A DNA stretch of 13,021 bases from DATEOR01 sp035273885 (GCA_035273885.1 DATEOR010000030.1:1-13021), one strand, 5' to 3'. Positions 1 to 7,791 are shown, counted from the first letter of the stretch. Notes: generated by a model not told the origin, from the letters alone. A program made the numbers and translations.

Positions 1-1029
1 CCGGTCGGCCGAGACGACCAGCGGCTCGCCGGGCGCGACCGAGATCTCCCGGTCCGTGCGGAAGCGGCCGGCCACGTCTTCGAGGACGTCCATCACGTCC
101 ACCTGCTCGGTCTTGAGGCGCAGCCCTCCCCGCTCGGCGCGGGCAAGCAGCAGGAGGTCGTCCGCGACGCGGGAGAGGCGGTCGGTGGCCTCTGCGGCGG
201 ATTCGATCGCAGAGCGCAGCTCCGCATCGGAGCGCCCCGGCTTGAGGGCGAAGGCCAGCTCCGTCTTGAGGAGCGCGAGCGGCGTCCGCAGCTCGTGGCT
301 CGCGTCGGCCACGAAGCGGCGCTCCCGCTCGAGGCCATCCTCGAGGCGCGCGAGCATCGCGTTGAGCGTCTCGCCGAGGCGCGAGACCTCGTCGTCGGCG
401 GGCGGGACCGGAAGGCGCTCGTCGAGCGAGGCCGCCGAGATGTCGGCCGCACGCTTCCGCATCGATTCGATGGGGCGAAGAGCCGCGCCGGCGAGCAGAT
501 AGCCGCCGAGGCCCGCAAGAAGCAAGGCGATCGGCCCGCCGATGAGAAACGCGGTGCGCAGGCTGCTGAGCGTCTCGGCGCGGTTCTCCTTGGTCGCGCC
601 GACCACGAGGACGACCTTCTCGCCGTCGCGAACGACAGGCAGCGCCAGCAGCCGCGCGGGCTCGTCGAGCCCCGGCACCGATGGCCGGTCGGTGAAGAGC
701 GGTCCGCTCCGTGCACCGGCAAGCTCGGCCGAGGTGAGCAGGCTTCGGCGGATCGGCGGAGTCGCGTCCAGCACGCGGCCCTGCGCGTCGACGACCTCGG
801 AAAAGGACTCCCCATTTTCGATCAGCGCCCCTTGCGTCGAGGACACCGAGCCGCCGCTCGCGACAAGCGCGGAGAGATCCTGCCCGCGGGCGCGGAGGTC
901 CTGGTCGAGCGCGTTGGCGAGGTCAGAGCTCACTCGCGCGTAGGCGAACCACCCCGCCGCCGCGAGCACGACCGCCATCGCGAGCGCGAAGTAGAGGGCG
1001 AGGCGAACGCGGATCGGCAGGCGGCTCAA
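1..1029 (-). CDS. Sensor histidine kinase, HAMP/HisKA type (3' end outside window)
   Basis: Membrane sensor kinase that would phosphorylate the adjacent response regulator. The visible 343 residues show a first membrane helix (about 9-30), an extracytoplasmic sensor region (about 31-155), a second helix (about 160-182), a HAMP linker (about 183-235) and a HisKA dimerisation domain with the phospho-acceptor His245 in FVADASHELRTP. The ATP-binding domain begins near the left edge and its N, G1 and G2 boxes lie outside the window. I chose the TTG start at 1029-1027: it overlaps the regulator's TGA stop as TTGA and is preceded by GGGAGG seven bases upstream. The next in-frame ATG would fall inside the first membrane helix. 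The overlap suggests translational coupling to the regulator. The signal sensed cannot be read from the sequence; the divergent PepSY gene hints at an envelope cue. Confidence 0.93.
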   Translation of the reverse strand, partial: MSRLPIRVRLALYFALAMAVVLAAAGWFAYARVSSDLANALDQDLRARGQDLSALVASGGSVSSTQGALIENGESFSEVVDAQGRVLDATPPIRRSLLTSAELAGARSGPLFTDRPSVPGLDEPARLLALPVVRDGEKVVLVVGATKENRAETLSSLRTAFLIGGPIALLLAGLGGYLLAGAALRPIESMRKRAADISAASLDERLPVPPADDEVSRLGETLNAMLARLEDGLERERRFVADASHELRTPLALLKTELAFALKPGRSDAELRSAIESAAEATDRLSRVADDLLLLARAERGGLRLKTEQVDVMDVLEDVAGRFRTDREISVAPGEPLVVSADR

Positions 1030-1703
1030 GAGGCGTCCTCCCGCAGGCGATACCCGACCCCGCGCACGGTCTCGAACGACCTCTTGCCGAACGGCCGGTC
1101 GACCTTCTCGCGCAGATAGCGGACGTAGACGTCGACGACGTTGGAGCGGTTCTCGTAGGCGAAGTCCCACGCGTGCTCGAGGAGCTGCAGCCGGGAGAGC
1201 ACCTGGCCGGGCCGGCGCATGAAGGTCTCGAGGAGCGCGAACTCCTTCGGCGAGAGCGCCACCTCTGCGTCGCCGCGCCACACCCGCCGCGAGGCTGGAT
1301 CGAGGCGCAGGTCGCCGACGACGAGCTCGACGGGCCGCTCGGAGTGCCCCCGGCGGGCAAGGGCGCGCAGCCGCGCCAGGAGCTCGGCGAAGGAGAAAGG
1401 CTTCGTCAGGTAGTCGTCCGCGCCCGCGTCGAGCCCGGCGACGCGATCGTCGACGCCGTCGCGCGCGGTCAGCATCAGCACCGGCGACCAGACTCCCGCG
1501 TTGCGCAGCCGCTTGCAGGTCTCGAAGCCGGAGAGGCCCGGCAGCATGACGTCAAGGACGATCGCGTCGTAGGGATGGGCCTGGGCCATCCACACGGCAT
1601 CCTCGCCACTCGAAGCCACGTCGGCCGCGTGGCCGTTCTCCTCCAGGCCGCGGCGGACGAGGCCGGCCATCTTCACGTCGTCTTCGACCATGAGAACGCG
1701 CAT
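1026..1703 (-). CDS. OmpR/PhoB-family DNA-binding response regulator
   Basis: Transcription factor of a two-component pair. Counting from the upstream ATG at 1718, the receiver domain spans about 6-120 with acidic pair D13/D14, phospho-acceptor D56 in VLDVMLPG, T84 and K106 in LTKPFSF. The winged-helix DNA-binding domain spans about 130-227 and ends in the typical RGVGYRLR. I prefer the ATG at 1703 because the family normally begins MRVL-VEDD. The in-frame ATG at 1718 adds five residues and neither start has a good ribosome binding site. The gene overlaps the kinase start by 3 bases and is divergent from the PepSY gene. ATGAGA repeats in the shared upstream region look like its own operator, so autoregulation is likely (inference). 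The product could be called PhoP-, MprA- or TcrA-like, but the sequence does not single out one name. Confidence 0.95.
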   Translation of the reverse strand: MRVLMVEDDVKMAGLVRRGLEENGHAADVASSGEDAVWMAQAHPYDAIVLDVMLPGLSGFETCKRLRNAGVWSPVLMLTARDGVDDRVAGLDAGADDYLTKPFSFAELLARLRALARRGHSERPVELVVGDLRLDPASRRVWRGDAEVALSPKEFALLETFMRRPGQVLSRLQLLEHAWDFAYENRSNVVDVYVRYLREKVDRPFGKRSFETVRGVGYRLREDAS

Positions 1704-1712
1704 GGCTCCGAT

Positions 1713-1764
1713 TCTCATTGTGATCGCATGAGAGAAAGATGAGAAACCCTTCGTGCACTCTCAT
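1713..1764. promoter_or_regulatory. Cluster of four ATGAGA half-sites, putative response-regulator operator
   Basis: The region between the response regulator and the PepSY gene holds ATGAGA four times. It is on the plus strand at 1728-1733 and 1739-1744 and on the minus strand at 1713-1718 and 1759-1764. The two plus-strand copies start 11 bases apart, about one helical turn, which is the usual spacing of OmpR-family half-sites. The outer copies form inverted partners around them. Binding by the adjacent regulator, controlling both divergent genes, is an inference. No clear -35/-10 pair was identified. Confidence 0.45.
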
Positions 1765-1819
1765 CGTCGTTTCACGCGCCATCCGTACCGTGGGCCCGCC
1801 CCGCAAACAAGGAGGACAC

Positions 1820-2158
1820 GTGCAGCGCTGGCTCCTACTCGCAACGCTCACGGCCGCGGCGGCCCTCACGCTTGTCTTCACGACGGGCGCGGTCGGGGGC
1901 GCGCGCGGCCCGATCTTCGACGACGGCGCCTACTACCAGCCCGGCTCGCTCGACGACGGCAAGGATCTCCTTTCCCAGACGACCGTCTCGCTCGCCGAGG
2001 CGGACGCGACCGCCCAGCGCGTCGCCCAGGGCGAACTCGGCCAGGTCGACCTCGAGCGCTTCGGCGACCGGATCGTCTACAGCGTGGACGTCGGCTCGCA
2101 GGAAGTCCGGGTCGACGCCAACTCCGGCATCGTGGTCGACGTGCGCCCGCGGGACTGA
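1820..2158 (+). CDS. Secreted or membrane-anchored PepSY-domain protein
   Basis: Small envelope protein of 112 residues. Residues 1-28 form a hydrophobic signal peptide or anchor. Residues 54-109 match a PepSY domain: an opening SLAEADATA helix, a middle IVYSVDV strand and a closing VRVDANSGIVVDV strand. I chose the GTG at 1820 because AAGGAGGA ends four bases upstream and the signal sequence starts at once. An in-frame ATG at 1739 would add 27 residues of non-signal-like sequence overlapping the operator repeats. PepSY domains occur in protease inhibitors and often sit beside two-component systems; here the gene is divergent from such a system and is a likely target of it. A role in modulating an envelope protease or in feedback on the kinase is inference. 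It ends 4 bases before the convergent aldo/keto reductase stop. Confidence 0.82.
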   Translation: MQRWLLLATLTAAAALTLVFTTGAVGGARGPIFDDGAYYQPGSLDDGKDLLSQTTVSLAEADATAQRVAQGELGQVDLERFGDRIVYSVDVGSQEVRVDANSGIVVDVRPRD

Positions 2159-2162
2159 GCGG

Positions 2163-3140
2163 CTAGCGGTCGATCGAGGACATGTCCGGGTAGCGCTCTC
2201 CGGATGTGGCGCCCCTGGGGAACGCCTCCTCGATTCGAGCCAGGTCCTCATCGCTCAGCTCGACCTCGGCTGCCCGGGCGTTCTCCTCGAGATAGGTCGC
2301 GCGCTTCGTTCCGGGGATCGGGACGATGTCGTCTCCCTGGCGGAGCACCCACGCGAGCGCGAGCTGGGCCGGGGTGACGTCCTTCTCCTCGGCGATCTCG
2401 CGCACCCGCTCGACGAGCTCGAGATTCCTCTCGAAATTCTCGCCCTGGAAGCGCGGATTCCTGCGCCGGAAGTCGTCGGGGTCGAGATCTTCCGGCGAGG
2501 TGATCCGGCCGGAGAGAAAGCCGCGTCCGAGCGGACTGTACGCGACGAAGCCGATCCCGAGCTCGCGGACCGTCGGGAAGATCTCGTCCTCGGGGTCCCG
2601 GGACCAGAGCGAGTACTCGGTCTGGAGCGCCGTGACCGGGTGAACGGCGTGCGCGCGGCGAATGGTCTCGGGCGAGGCCTCGGAGAGCCCGATGTGGCGT
2701 ACCTTTCCGGCCTCGACGAGCTCGGCCATCGCCCCGACCGTCTCTTCGATCTCGGTGCTCTTGTCGACACGGTGCTGGTAGTAGAGGTCGATGTGGTCGA
2801 CGCCGAGGCGCTCGAGCGAGCCCTCGCATGCCTGGCGCACGTAGTCCGCATCTCCCCGAATCCCGAGCCACTCGCCGTTCTCTCCCCGAGAGTTGCCGAA
2901 CTTCGTCGCCAGCTGCACCTCGTCACGGCGGCCGGCGATCGCGCGGGCGATGAGCTTCTCGTTCGTGAACGGGCCGTACATGTCGGCCGTATCGAGGAAG
3001 GTGACGCCGAGGTCGAGCGCGCGATGGATGGTCTCCAGCGCTTCCTGCTCGTCGCGCGCGCCGTAGAACTCGGACATTCCCATGCAGCCGAGCCCGATTG
3101 CGGACACCTCGAGGCCCCGGCCAAGCGATCGCCTCTCCAT
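2163..3140 (-). CDS. NADP-dependent aldo/keto reductase
   Basis: Cytosolic TIM-barrel oxidoreductase of 325 residues, full length for the family, reducing an aldehyde or ketone with NADPH. The catalytic tetrad is complete: D50 (FLDTADMYG), Y55, K80 (LATKFG) and H123 (DLYYQHRVD). The C-terminal PIPGTKRATYLEEN (about 274-287) is the loop that binds the adenosine 2'-phosphate, supporting NADP(H). The N-terminal LGRGLEVSAIGLGCMGMS is typical of the pyridoxal reductase / YajO-like branch. The ATG at 3140 is the natural start. It is divergent from the VOC gene, with 17 bases between the start codons, so the two share one promoter region. The substrate cannot be told from sequence; pairing with a glyoxalase-like gene would fit reactive-carbonyl handling, but that is inference. 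Confidence 0.93.
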   Translation of the reverse strand: MERRSLGRGLEVSAIGLGCMGMSEFYGARDEQEALETIHRALDLGVTFLDTADMYGPFTNEKLIARAIAGRRDEVQLATKFGNSRGENGEWLGIRGDADYVRQACEGSLERLGVDHIDLYYQHRVDKSTEIEETVGAMAELVEAGKVRHIGLSEASPETIRRAHAVHPVTALQTEYSLWSRDPEDEIFPTVRELGIGFVAYSPLGRGFLSGRITSPEDLDPDDFRRRNPRFQGENFERNLELVERVREIAEEKDVTPAQLALAWVLRQGDDIVPIPGTKRATYLEENARAAEVELSDEDLARIEEAFPRGATSGERYPDMSSIDR

Positions 3141-3157
3141 GCGGCCCCAGACTACCG

Positions 3158-3910
3158 ATGCCCGGGTTCGGGCATAGTCGCTCCATCTTCGACCACGTCA
3201 CCATCCGCGTCTCCGACCGGGAGGCGTCCCAGCGCTTCTACGAGACCGTGCTCGGAGTGCTCGGGATCGAAAGGACCCACGGCGGCGAGCTCCCCGAGTG
3301 GGACGACTGGTCGCTCGTGGCCGCCCGAGAGGGGGAGCGGGTCACGCGGCGCCTCCACGTCGGCTTCCCCGCCGCTTCCCGCGAGAAGGTCGACGAGTTC
3401 TGGCGCACCGGCGTCGAGGCCGGCTACCGGAGCGACGGCGAGCCGGGCTCGCGGCCCGAGTACGGGGACGACTACTACGGCGGCTTCCTCCTCGACCCCG
3501 ACGGCAACAGTGCCGAGGCCGTGCACTACTCCGAGAAGCTGCGCGACGACGGGACGGTCGACCATCTCTGGATCCGCGTCCGCGACGTGGCCGCCTCGAA
3601 ACGCTTCTACGAGCTCGTGGCGCCATTCGGACGCTTCGAGCAGCACCACGACTCGACCGGGCGCGCCGGATTCTCAGCGGGGACGGGCTCGTTCTCGGTT
3701 CTCGCCGGCGAGCCGACCGAGAACGTGCACATCGCATTTCCGGCGGAGGACAACGCAACCGTGGACGCCTTCCACGCCGCGCTCACGGAGGCGGGCTACC
3801 GCGACGACGGGCCTCCCGGCGAACGCCCGGTCTACCACCTGGGCTACTACGGCGCCTTCGTCCTCGATCCCGACGGGAACTCCGTCGAGATCGTCTGTCA
3901 CAACCGCTAG
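3158..3910 (+). CDS. Two-domain VOC (glyoxalase/dioxygenase superfamily) protein
   Basis: Cytosolic metalloenzyme-like protein of 250 residues built from two tandem VOC modules, about 10-125 and 134-249. Both end in the repeat pattern LDPDGNS-E. Candidate metal ligands are complete in each half: H13, H67 and E120 in the first; H136, H191 and E244 in the second, the usual His-His-Glu arrangement. VOC members include glyoxalase I, ring-cleaving dioxygenases and antibiotic-binding proteins; which one this is cannot be decided here. I chose the ATG at 3158 because it lies just before the first beta strand. An upstream in-frame ATG at 3098 would overlap the divergent reductase by 43 bases. A hairpin (TGCCCG, loop GGTT, CGGGCA) at 3160-3175 lies over the first codons. 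The stop codon overlaps the stop of the convergent M23 peptidase. Confidence 0.88.
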   Translation: MPGFGHSRSIFDHVTIRVSDREASQRFYETVLGVLGIERTHGGELPEWDDWSLVAAREGERVTRRLHVGFPAASREKVDEFWRTGVEAGYRSDGEPGSRPEYGDDYYGGFLLDPDGNSAEAVHYSEKLRDDGTVDHLWIRVRDVAASKRFYELVAPFGRFEQHHDSTGRAGFSAGTGSFSVLAGEPTENVHIAFPAEDNATVDAFHAALTEAGYRDDGPPGERPVYHLGYYGAFVLDPDGNSVEIVCHNR

Positions 3911-4392
3911 CCGCGTAGCTTGACGCGGTTTCCGAGGAACCGCTGGGGATCGGTCAGCTTCCCGTTGACCCAGACCTGGAAGTGCAAGTGGACTCCCGTG
4001 CAGGAGCCGGTGCAGCCCGCCTTGGCGATGAGCTGGCCTTCGGCGACGCGTTCGCCCGGGCGGACGAGCGGCTTCGCCAGGTGCGCATACATCGTCACGA
4101 TCCCGCCCGTGTGCCGGAGCTTGATCACGAGCCCGAAGCCGTCGTAGTTCTTCAACCAGCCGACCTTCGTGACCGTTCCGGCCAGGGCGGCGTGGACGTC
4201 GGTGTGCGCCCAGCCCTCGATGTCGATGCCCTCGTGCATCCGTCCCCAGCGATAGCCGAACGGTGAGCCGAGGTTCCCGTTCAGGGGCACGAAGAAGAGC
4301 TGGCGGTCGGGCAGGCGCTCCACCGGTTCGGGGAGTTGGGCGCCTGCCGGAGCCGCGAGCAGGCCGAAAAGAAAAAGGCCCGTAAGGGCCAT
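3907..4392 (-). CDS. M23-family metallopeptidase (LytM-like), secreted
   Basis: Predicted peptidoglycan endopeptidase of 161 residues. Residues 1-18 form a signal peptide ending AAPAGAQ, so it acts outside the membrane. The LytM fold follows, with zinc ligands H53 and D57 (MHEGIDIEG) and H137 in HLHF; H104 (MYAH) and H135 are the likely catalytic histidines. GSPFGYRWG precedes the metal site as usual. All active-site residues are present, so an active enzyme is expected, probably cutting the stem-peptide cross-bridge. I chose the ATG at 4392 because it opens directly onto the signal peptide; longer frames run into the acetyltransferase gene. No clear ribosome binding site is visible. The start codon lies in an inverted repeat and the next codons form a terminator-like hairpin. 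It is the last gene of the minus-strand series. Confidence 0.88.
   Translation of the reverse strand: MALTGLFLFGLLAAPAGAQLPEPVERLPDRQLFFVPLNGNLGSPFGYRWGRMHEGIDIEGWAHTDVHAALAGTVTKVGWLKNYDGFGLVIKLRHTGGIVTMYAHLAKPLVRPGERVAEGQLIAKAGCTGSCTGVHLHFQVWVNGKLTDPQRFLGNRVKLRG
4367..4390 (-). terminator. Terminator-like hairpin inside the first codons of the M23 gene
   Basis: On the minus strand, GGCCC (4390-4386), loop TTAC and GGGCC (4381-4377) form a 5-bp all-GC stem followed by TTTTTCTTTT (4376-4367). This is the shape of an intrinsic terminator, and the T-rich tract is out of keeping with the very GC-rich surroundings. It encodes the LFLF part of the signal peptide, so the match may be partly forced by protein sequence. 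It could attenuate read-through from the acetyltransferase gene into the peptidase gene. Confidence 0.35.
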
Positions 4393-4416
4393 CCGGGCGA
4401 ACACCGCGGCGGATGG
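4389..4416 (-). repeat. 7-bp inverted repeat enclosing the M23 start codon
   Basis: CCATCCG at 4416-4410 (minus-strand sense) and CGGATGG at 4395-4389 are perfect complements separated by 14 bases. The ATG start codon of the M23 gene (4392-4390) is inside the second arm. If the stem forms in mRNA, the start would be masked. It is mutually exclusive with part of the adjacent terminator-like hairpin, since both use bases 4389-4390. Confidence 0.35.
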
Positions 4417-4441
4417 TAGCGAAAGTTCCGGAACCGTGGCG

Positions 4442-5632
4442 CTAGAAGATCTCCGGGCACCACGGATCCCGGTCGGTGCCGAAAGCGGCATCCGCGCGAG
4501 AGATCGCGCCATCCGCCAGCTCCTCGACGCGGCCGGCGCGACCAAGCTGGGCGAACGTGAAGGCGCCGAGGTAGACGCTCGCCAGGTCGGAGACGTCCAG
4601 CCGCAGATCAGAGTTCTCCATGGTCTTCGAGCCATCGACGGAGTAACGCCCGTCGTTCCAGGGACAGAAGGCGTCTTCCACCTGGATCACGACGTCGGTC
4701 TCGAGCGAGCGAGCGGCGAGCGCCGCGCCGACGTCGACGAGCCGGAGCCAGAGGGAATCGGCGAGGCGGAAGCGCATTCGCCGTGGGTGCTCGAGGAGCA
4801 GGAAGAGCGCGTGGTCGATCGGCAGCAGCTCCGCGGTCACACTGTCCATCCAGTCGGTGTCGAGCAGGAAGCGCCAGATTCCGGCGGTCGCCTGCGCATC
4901 GACGCCCATCGCCTCGAGGACGCGCACCTCGCCGGTGGAGCTCCCGGCCTCGAAGTCCATCTTCAGCCGGTAGATCGCGTAGGCGATTCCCTCGCCGTCG
5001 CGCTCGAGGACGACGCGCACCATCTCGCCCGCGCCGTCGCGCCGCGCCTCGGAGTCGTGAAGGGCGCGAGCCTCCCACCACTCGCGGGGCCGCGCGAACA
5101 TCCCCGGGGTCTCGGCCGCGACGCGTGCGTAGACAGGCGGGATCGCCTCGAGCGCCTCCTCGTAGGAGAGAAGCCGGAAGGAGCCGCCGTGCTCGGGCGG
5201 CTTCCTGAACTTGCCGTAGACGCGCTGGAGCTCGATCTCGCCGCAGAGCGCAGCCATCCCGTACCCGAAGCGCCCGTAGATCGTCTCCTCCGACGCCCAC
5301 AGGCACGCGACCGGCTCTCCGCGCTCGTGGATGTCGTCGAGCTGCGCGCGCATGAGCTGCGTGAGAATTCCCTGCCGCCGGTGGGTCGGCAGCACGCCGA
5401 CGATGGTCACGCCCGCCGCCGGCACGATCGCGCCCGGCACGGTGAACTGGAACTCGAAGGCGCTCGCCCCGCCGACGATCTGCCCGTCCTCCTCTGCGAG
5501 GTGCATGCGCTCGGGCCGGAGGACCCGCTCGAAGCGGCGGACGTTCTCCTCTGCCGGTTCGCTCCCGAAGTAGTGCGAGACCGGCGCGATCCCGCTCCGG
5601 AGCTCGTCCGCCTCCGCCCGTCGGATCTCCAT
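4442..5632 (-). CDS. Eis-like GNAT N-acetyltransferase
   Basis: Cytosolic acetyl-CoA-dependent acetyltransferase of 396 residues, close to the usual length of the Eis family. The N-terminal GNAT domain has the acetyl-CoA loop in VGVLPTHRRQGILTQLM (about 78-94) and the family signature IYGRFGYG (118-125), which holds the tyrosine region used as general acid in Eis. A second GNAT-like half and a C-terminal SCP2-like domain (about 290-396) follow. The protein ends in Phe (PEIF), as does mycobacterial Eis, where the terminal carboxylate is the catalytic base. I chose the ATG at 5632, two bases after the helicase stop, with GAGAAGG upstream; the open frame beyond it is only antisense-free noise overlapping the helicase. 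Mycobacterial Eis acetylates aminoglycosides and protein lysines; whether this one does is unknown. Confidence 0.93.
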   Translation of the reverse strand: MEIRRAEADELRSGIAPVSHYFGSEPAEENVRRFERVLRPERMHLAEEDGQIVGGASAFEFQFTVPGAIVPAAGVTIVGVLPTHRRQGILTQLMRAQLDDIHERGEPVACLWASEETIYGRFGYGMAALCGEIELQRVYGKFRKPPEHGGSFRLLSYEEALEAIPPVYARVAAETPGMFARPREWWEARALHDSEARRDGAGEMVRVVLERDGEGIAYAIYRLKMDFEAGSSTGEVRVLEAMGVDAQATAGIWRFLLDTDWMDSVTAELLPIDHALFLLLEHPRRMRFRLADSLWLRLVDVGAALAARSLETDVVIQVEDAFCPWNDGRYSVDGSKTMENSDLRLDVSDLASVYLGAFTFAQLGRAGRVEELADGAISRADAAFGTDRDPWCPEIF

Positions 5633-5634
5633 GC

Positions 5635-7782
5635 TCAGACCTTCTCGAGCGGCGCGTATTCGAGCATCAGGCGCCGCTCCACGCCGTCGTCGGCGAAACG
5701 GACGGTGACGATCCCGTCGGCGGCGATTGCGGTGACCACCCCTTCCCCGAGGGTGGAGTGGCGTACGGAGTCTCCGGTGGAGAGCGACGGCACATCGCGG
5801 CGGACGGTGACCGTCGGCGCGCCGTAGCCGGTCCACGAAGACGGTCGCAGCCGGTCGCGCTCGACCTCCTCCTGCGGAAGCTCGTCGAGGAAGCGGCTCG
5901 GCAGGTTGTAGCCGCGGGAGCCCCAGAGCGAGCGGGCGGCGGCGTGCGTGAGGACAAGCCGTTCCTGTGCACGTGTGAGGCCGACGTAGCAGAGGCGCCG
6001 CTCTTCCTCCAGACCCTGCTCCTCGATGGAGCGCGAGTGCGGAAAGACACCCTCCTCCATCCCGATGAGGAAGACCGCGCGGAACTCGAGGCCCTTCGCA
6101 TTGTGCAGCGTCATCAGCGTGACGAGGCTGCGCTCCTCCTCGATCGCGTCCTGGTCGGAGAACAGCGAGATCTGCTGCAGGAACTCGGACAGGGTCGGGC
6201 TCTCGGTGCTCCCCTGGTACTCGCGCGCGACGCCGACGAGCTCCTGGAGGTTCTCGACACGTCCCTGGGCCTCGATCGTGCGCTCCGCCTCGAGCGCCTC
6301 GAAGTAGCCGCTGCGGTCGAGGACGCTCTCGAGAATCTCGGGCACCGGAAGCTCGGCGGCGCCGGCCATGGACGACTGCATCAGCGTGCGGAACTTGTCG
6401 ATCGCCTTCAGCGGCGCGCCGCCGCAGCCGGCCTCCTCGGGATGCTCGAGCGCCTCCCAGAGCGAGAGCCCGTGCGCGTCGGCGTACGTCTGCAGGCGCG
6501 CCAGCGATGCATCGCCGATCCCGCGGCGCGGCCGGTTCGCGATGCGCGTGAGCGAGATCGCGTCGGTCGGGTTGTCGATCACCTGCAGGTAGGCGATCGC
6601 GTCCTTGATCTCGGCTCGCTCGTAGAACTTCGGGCCGCCGATCACCTGGTACGGAATGTCCTGGCGCACGAGCACGTCCTCCAGCACCCTCGACTGCGCG
6701 TTCGTCCGGTAGAAGATCGCGATTTCCGAGCCCGCGAAGCCCTCGTCGACGAGTCCCGCGATCTCGGCCGCGACGAAACGCGCCTCGGCGTGCTCGTCCT
6801 CGACCTCGACCACGCGGACGGGGTCGCCCTCGCCGAGCTCGCTCCAGAGATTCTTCGGCTTGCGCTCCCGGTTCTCCGAGATGACCGCATTGGCCGCGCG
6901 CAGGATCGCGTTCGTCGAGCGGTAGTTCTGCTCGAGGGCGATCTGTTTCGCGCCGCCGAAGTCGCGCTCGAACTCCATGATGTTGCGGATGTCCGCGCCG
7001 CGGAAGGCGTAGATGGACTGGTCCGGGTCGCCGACGGCGAAGACATTCCGGTGTTCGCCGGCGAGGAGTTGCAGCAGCCGGTACTGCGCGTGGTTGGTGT
7101 CCTGGTACTCGTCCACGAGCACGTAGCGGAACGCCTTCTGCCAGCGCTTGAGCGCCTCGGGGAAGCGCTCCAGCACCTGCACGGTCAGCATGAGGAGGTC
7201 GTCGAAGTCGACCGCGTTCGAGGCGAAGAGGCGGCGCTGGTACAGCTCGTAGACGTCGGCGACGGTCTGGTCGTAGAAGGACGAGACGCGCGTCTTGTAG
7301 TCGTCGGGCGTGATCAGCAGGTTCTTCGCATTGGAGATCTGCGCGTGGATCCCGCGCGGGACGAAGCGCTTCGGGTCGCGCTCGAGCTCCTCCAGACATT
7401 GCTTGACCAGGCGCACCTGGTCGGCCTGGTCGTAGATCGTGAAGTTGGAGCGGTAGCCGAGCTTCGGCGCCTCGGTCCTGAGGATGCGCCCGCAGGCCGA
7501 GTGGAAGGTCATCACCCACATCGTCCGCGCGATCCCGCCGAGCGCTCCCTCGAGCCGCTCGCGCATCTCCCCGGCCGCCTTGTTCGTGAAGGTGATCGCG
7601 AGGATCTCCTGCGGCTTCACGCCGATCGCCGACACGAGGTGGGCGATCCGGTAGGTGAGCACGCGCGTCTTCCCCGAGCCCGCGCCGGCGACGACGAGCA
7701 CCGGGCCCTCGGTCGCGAGCACGGCCTCCCGTTGGGCGGGATTCAGGTCCGCGAGGTACTGATCGGGCGACGTAACGGCCAC
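5635..7782 (-). CDS. pcrA: UvrD/PcrA-type superfamily 1A DNA helicase
   Basis: ATP-driven 3'-5' DNA helicase of 715 residues acting in repair and replication-conflict resolution. All SF1A motifs are present: Walker A GAGSGKT (33-39), motif Ia TFTNKAAGEM (64-73), motif II VDEYQDTN (223-230), motif III VGDPDQSIYAFRGAD (250-264), motif IV QNYRST (285-290), motif V TLHNAKGLEF (558-567) and motif VI YVGLTRAQERL (599-609). The tail from about 668 to 707 (TGDSVRHSTLGEGVV onward) is the Tudor-like domain that in PcrA/UvrD contacts RNA polymerase, which favours a PcrA assignment over Rep. The start is GTG at 7782 with a short GGAG just upstream, nine bases after the CinA-like stop. It is co-directional with and tightly packed against its neighbours, so co-transcription is likely. 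Confidence 0.96.
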   Translation of the reverse strand: MAVTSPDQYLADLNPAQREAVLATEGPVLVVAGAGSGKTRVLTYRIAHLVSAIGVKPQEILAITFTNKAAGEMRERLEGALGGIARTMWVMTFHSACGRILRTEAPKLGYRSNFTIYDQADQVRLVKQCLEELERDPKRFVPRGIHAQISNAKNLLITPDDYKTRVSSFYDQTVADVYELYQRRLFASNAVDFDDLLMLTVQVLERFPEALKRWQKAFRYVLVDEYQDTNHAQYRLLQLLAGEHRNVFAVGDPDQSIYAFRGADIRNIMEFERDFGGAKQIALEQNYRSTNAILRAANAVISENRERKPKNLWSELGEGDPVRVVEVEDEHAEARFVAAEIAGLVDEGFAGSEIAIFYRTNAQSRVLEDVLVRQDIPYQVIGGPKFYERAEIKDAIAYLQVIDNPTDAISLTRIANRPRRGIGDASLARLQTYADAHGLSLWEALEHPEEAGCGGAPLKAIDKFRTLMQSSMAGAAELPVPEILESVLDRSGYFEALEAERTIEAQGRVENLQELVGVAREYQGSTESPTLSEFLQQISLFSDQDAIEEERSLVTLMTLHNAKGLEFRAVFLIGMEEGVFPHSRSIEEQGLEEERRLCYVGLTRAQERLVLTHAAARSLWGSRGYNLPSRFLDELPQEEVERDRLRPSSWTGYGAPTVTVRRDVPSLSTGDSVRHSTLGEGVVTAIAADGIVTVRFADDGVERRLMLEYAPLEKV

Positions 7783-7791
7783 GACTCCAGC

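Noticed and set aside
1872..3923. 683-codon open frame on the plus strand
   Set aside because: It lies antisense to the reductase and out of frame with the PepSY and VOC genes. Composition is Arg/Ser/Pro-rich with no domain pattern, as expected from high-GC third-position bias.
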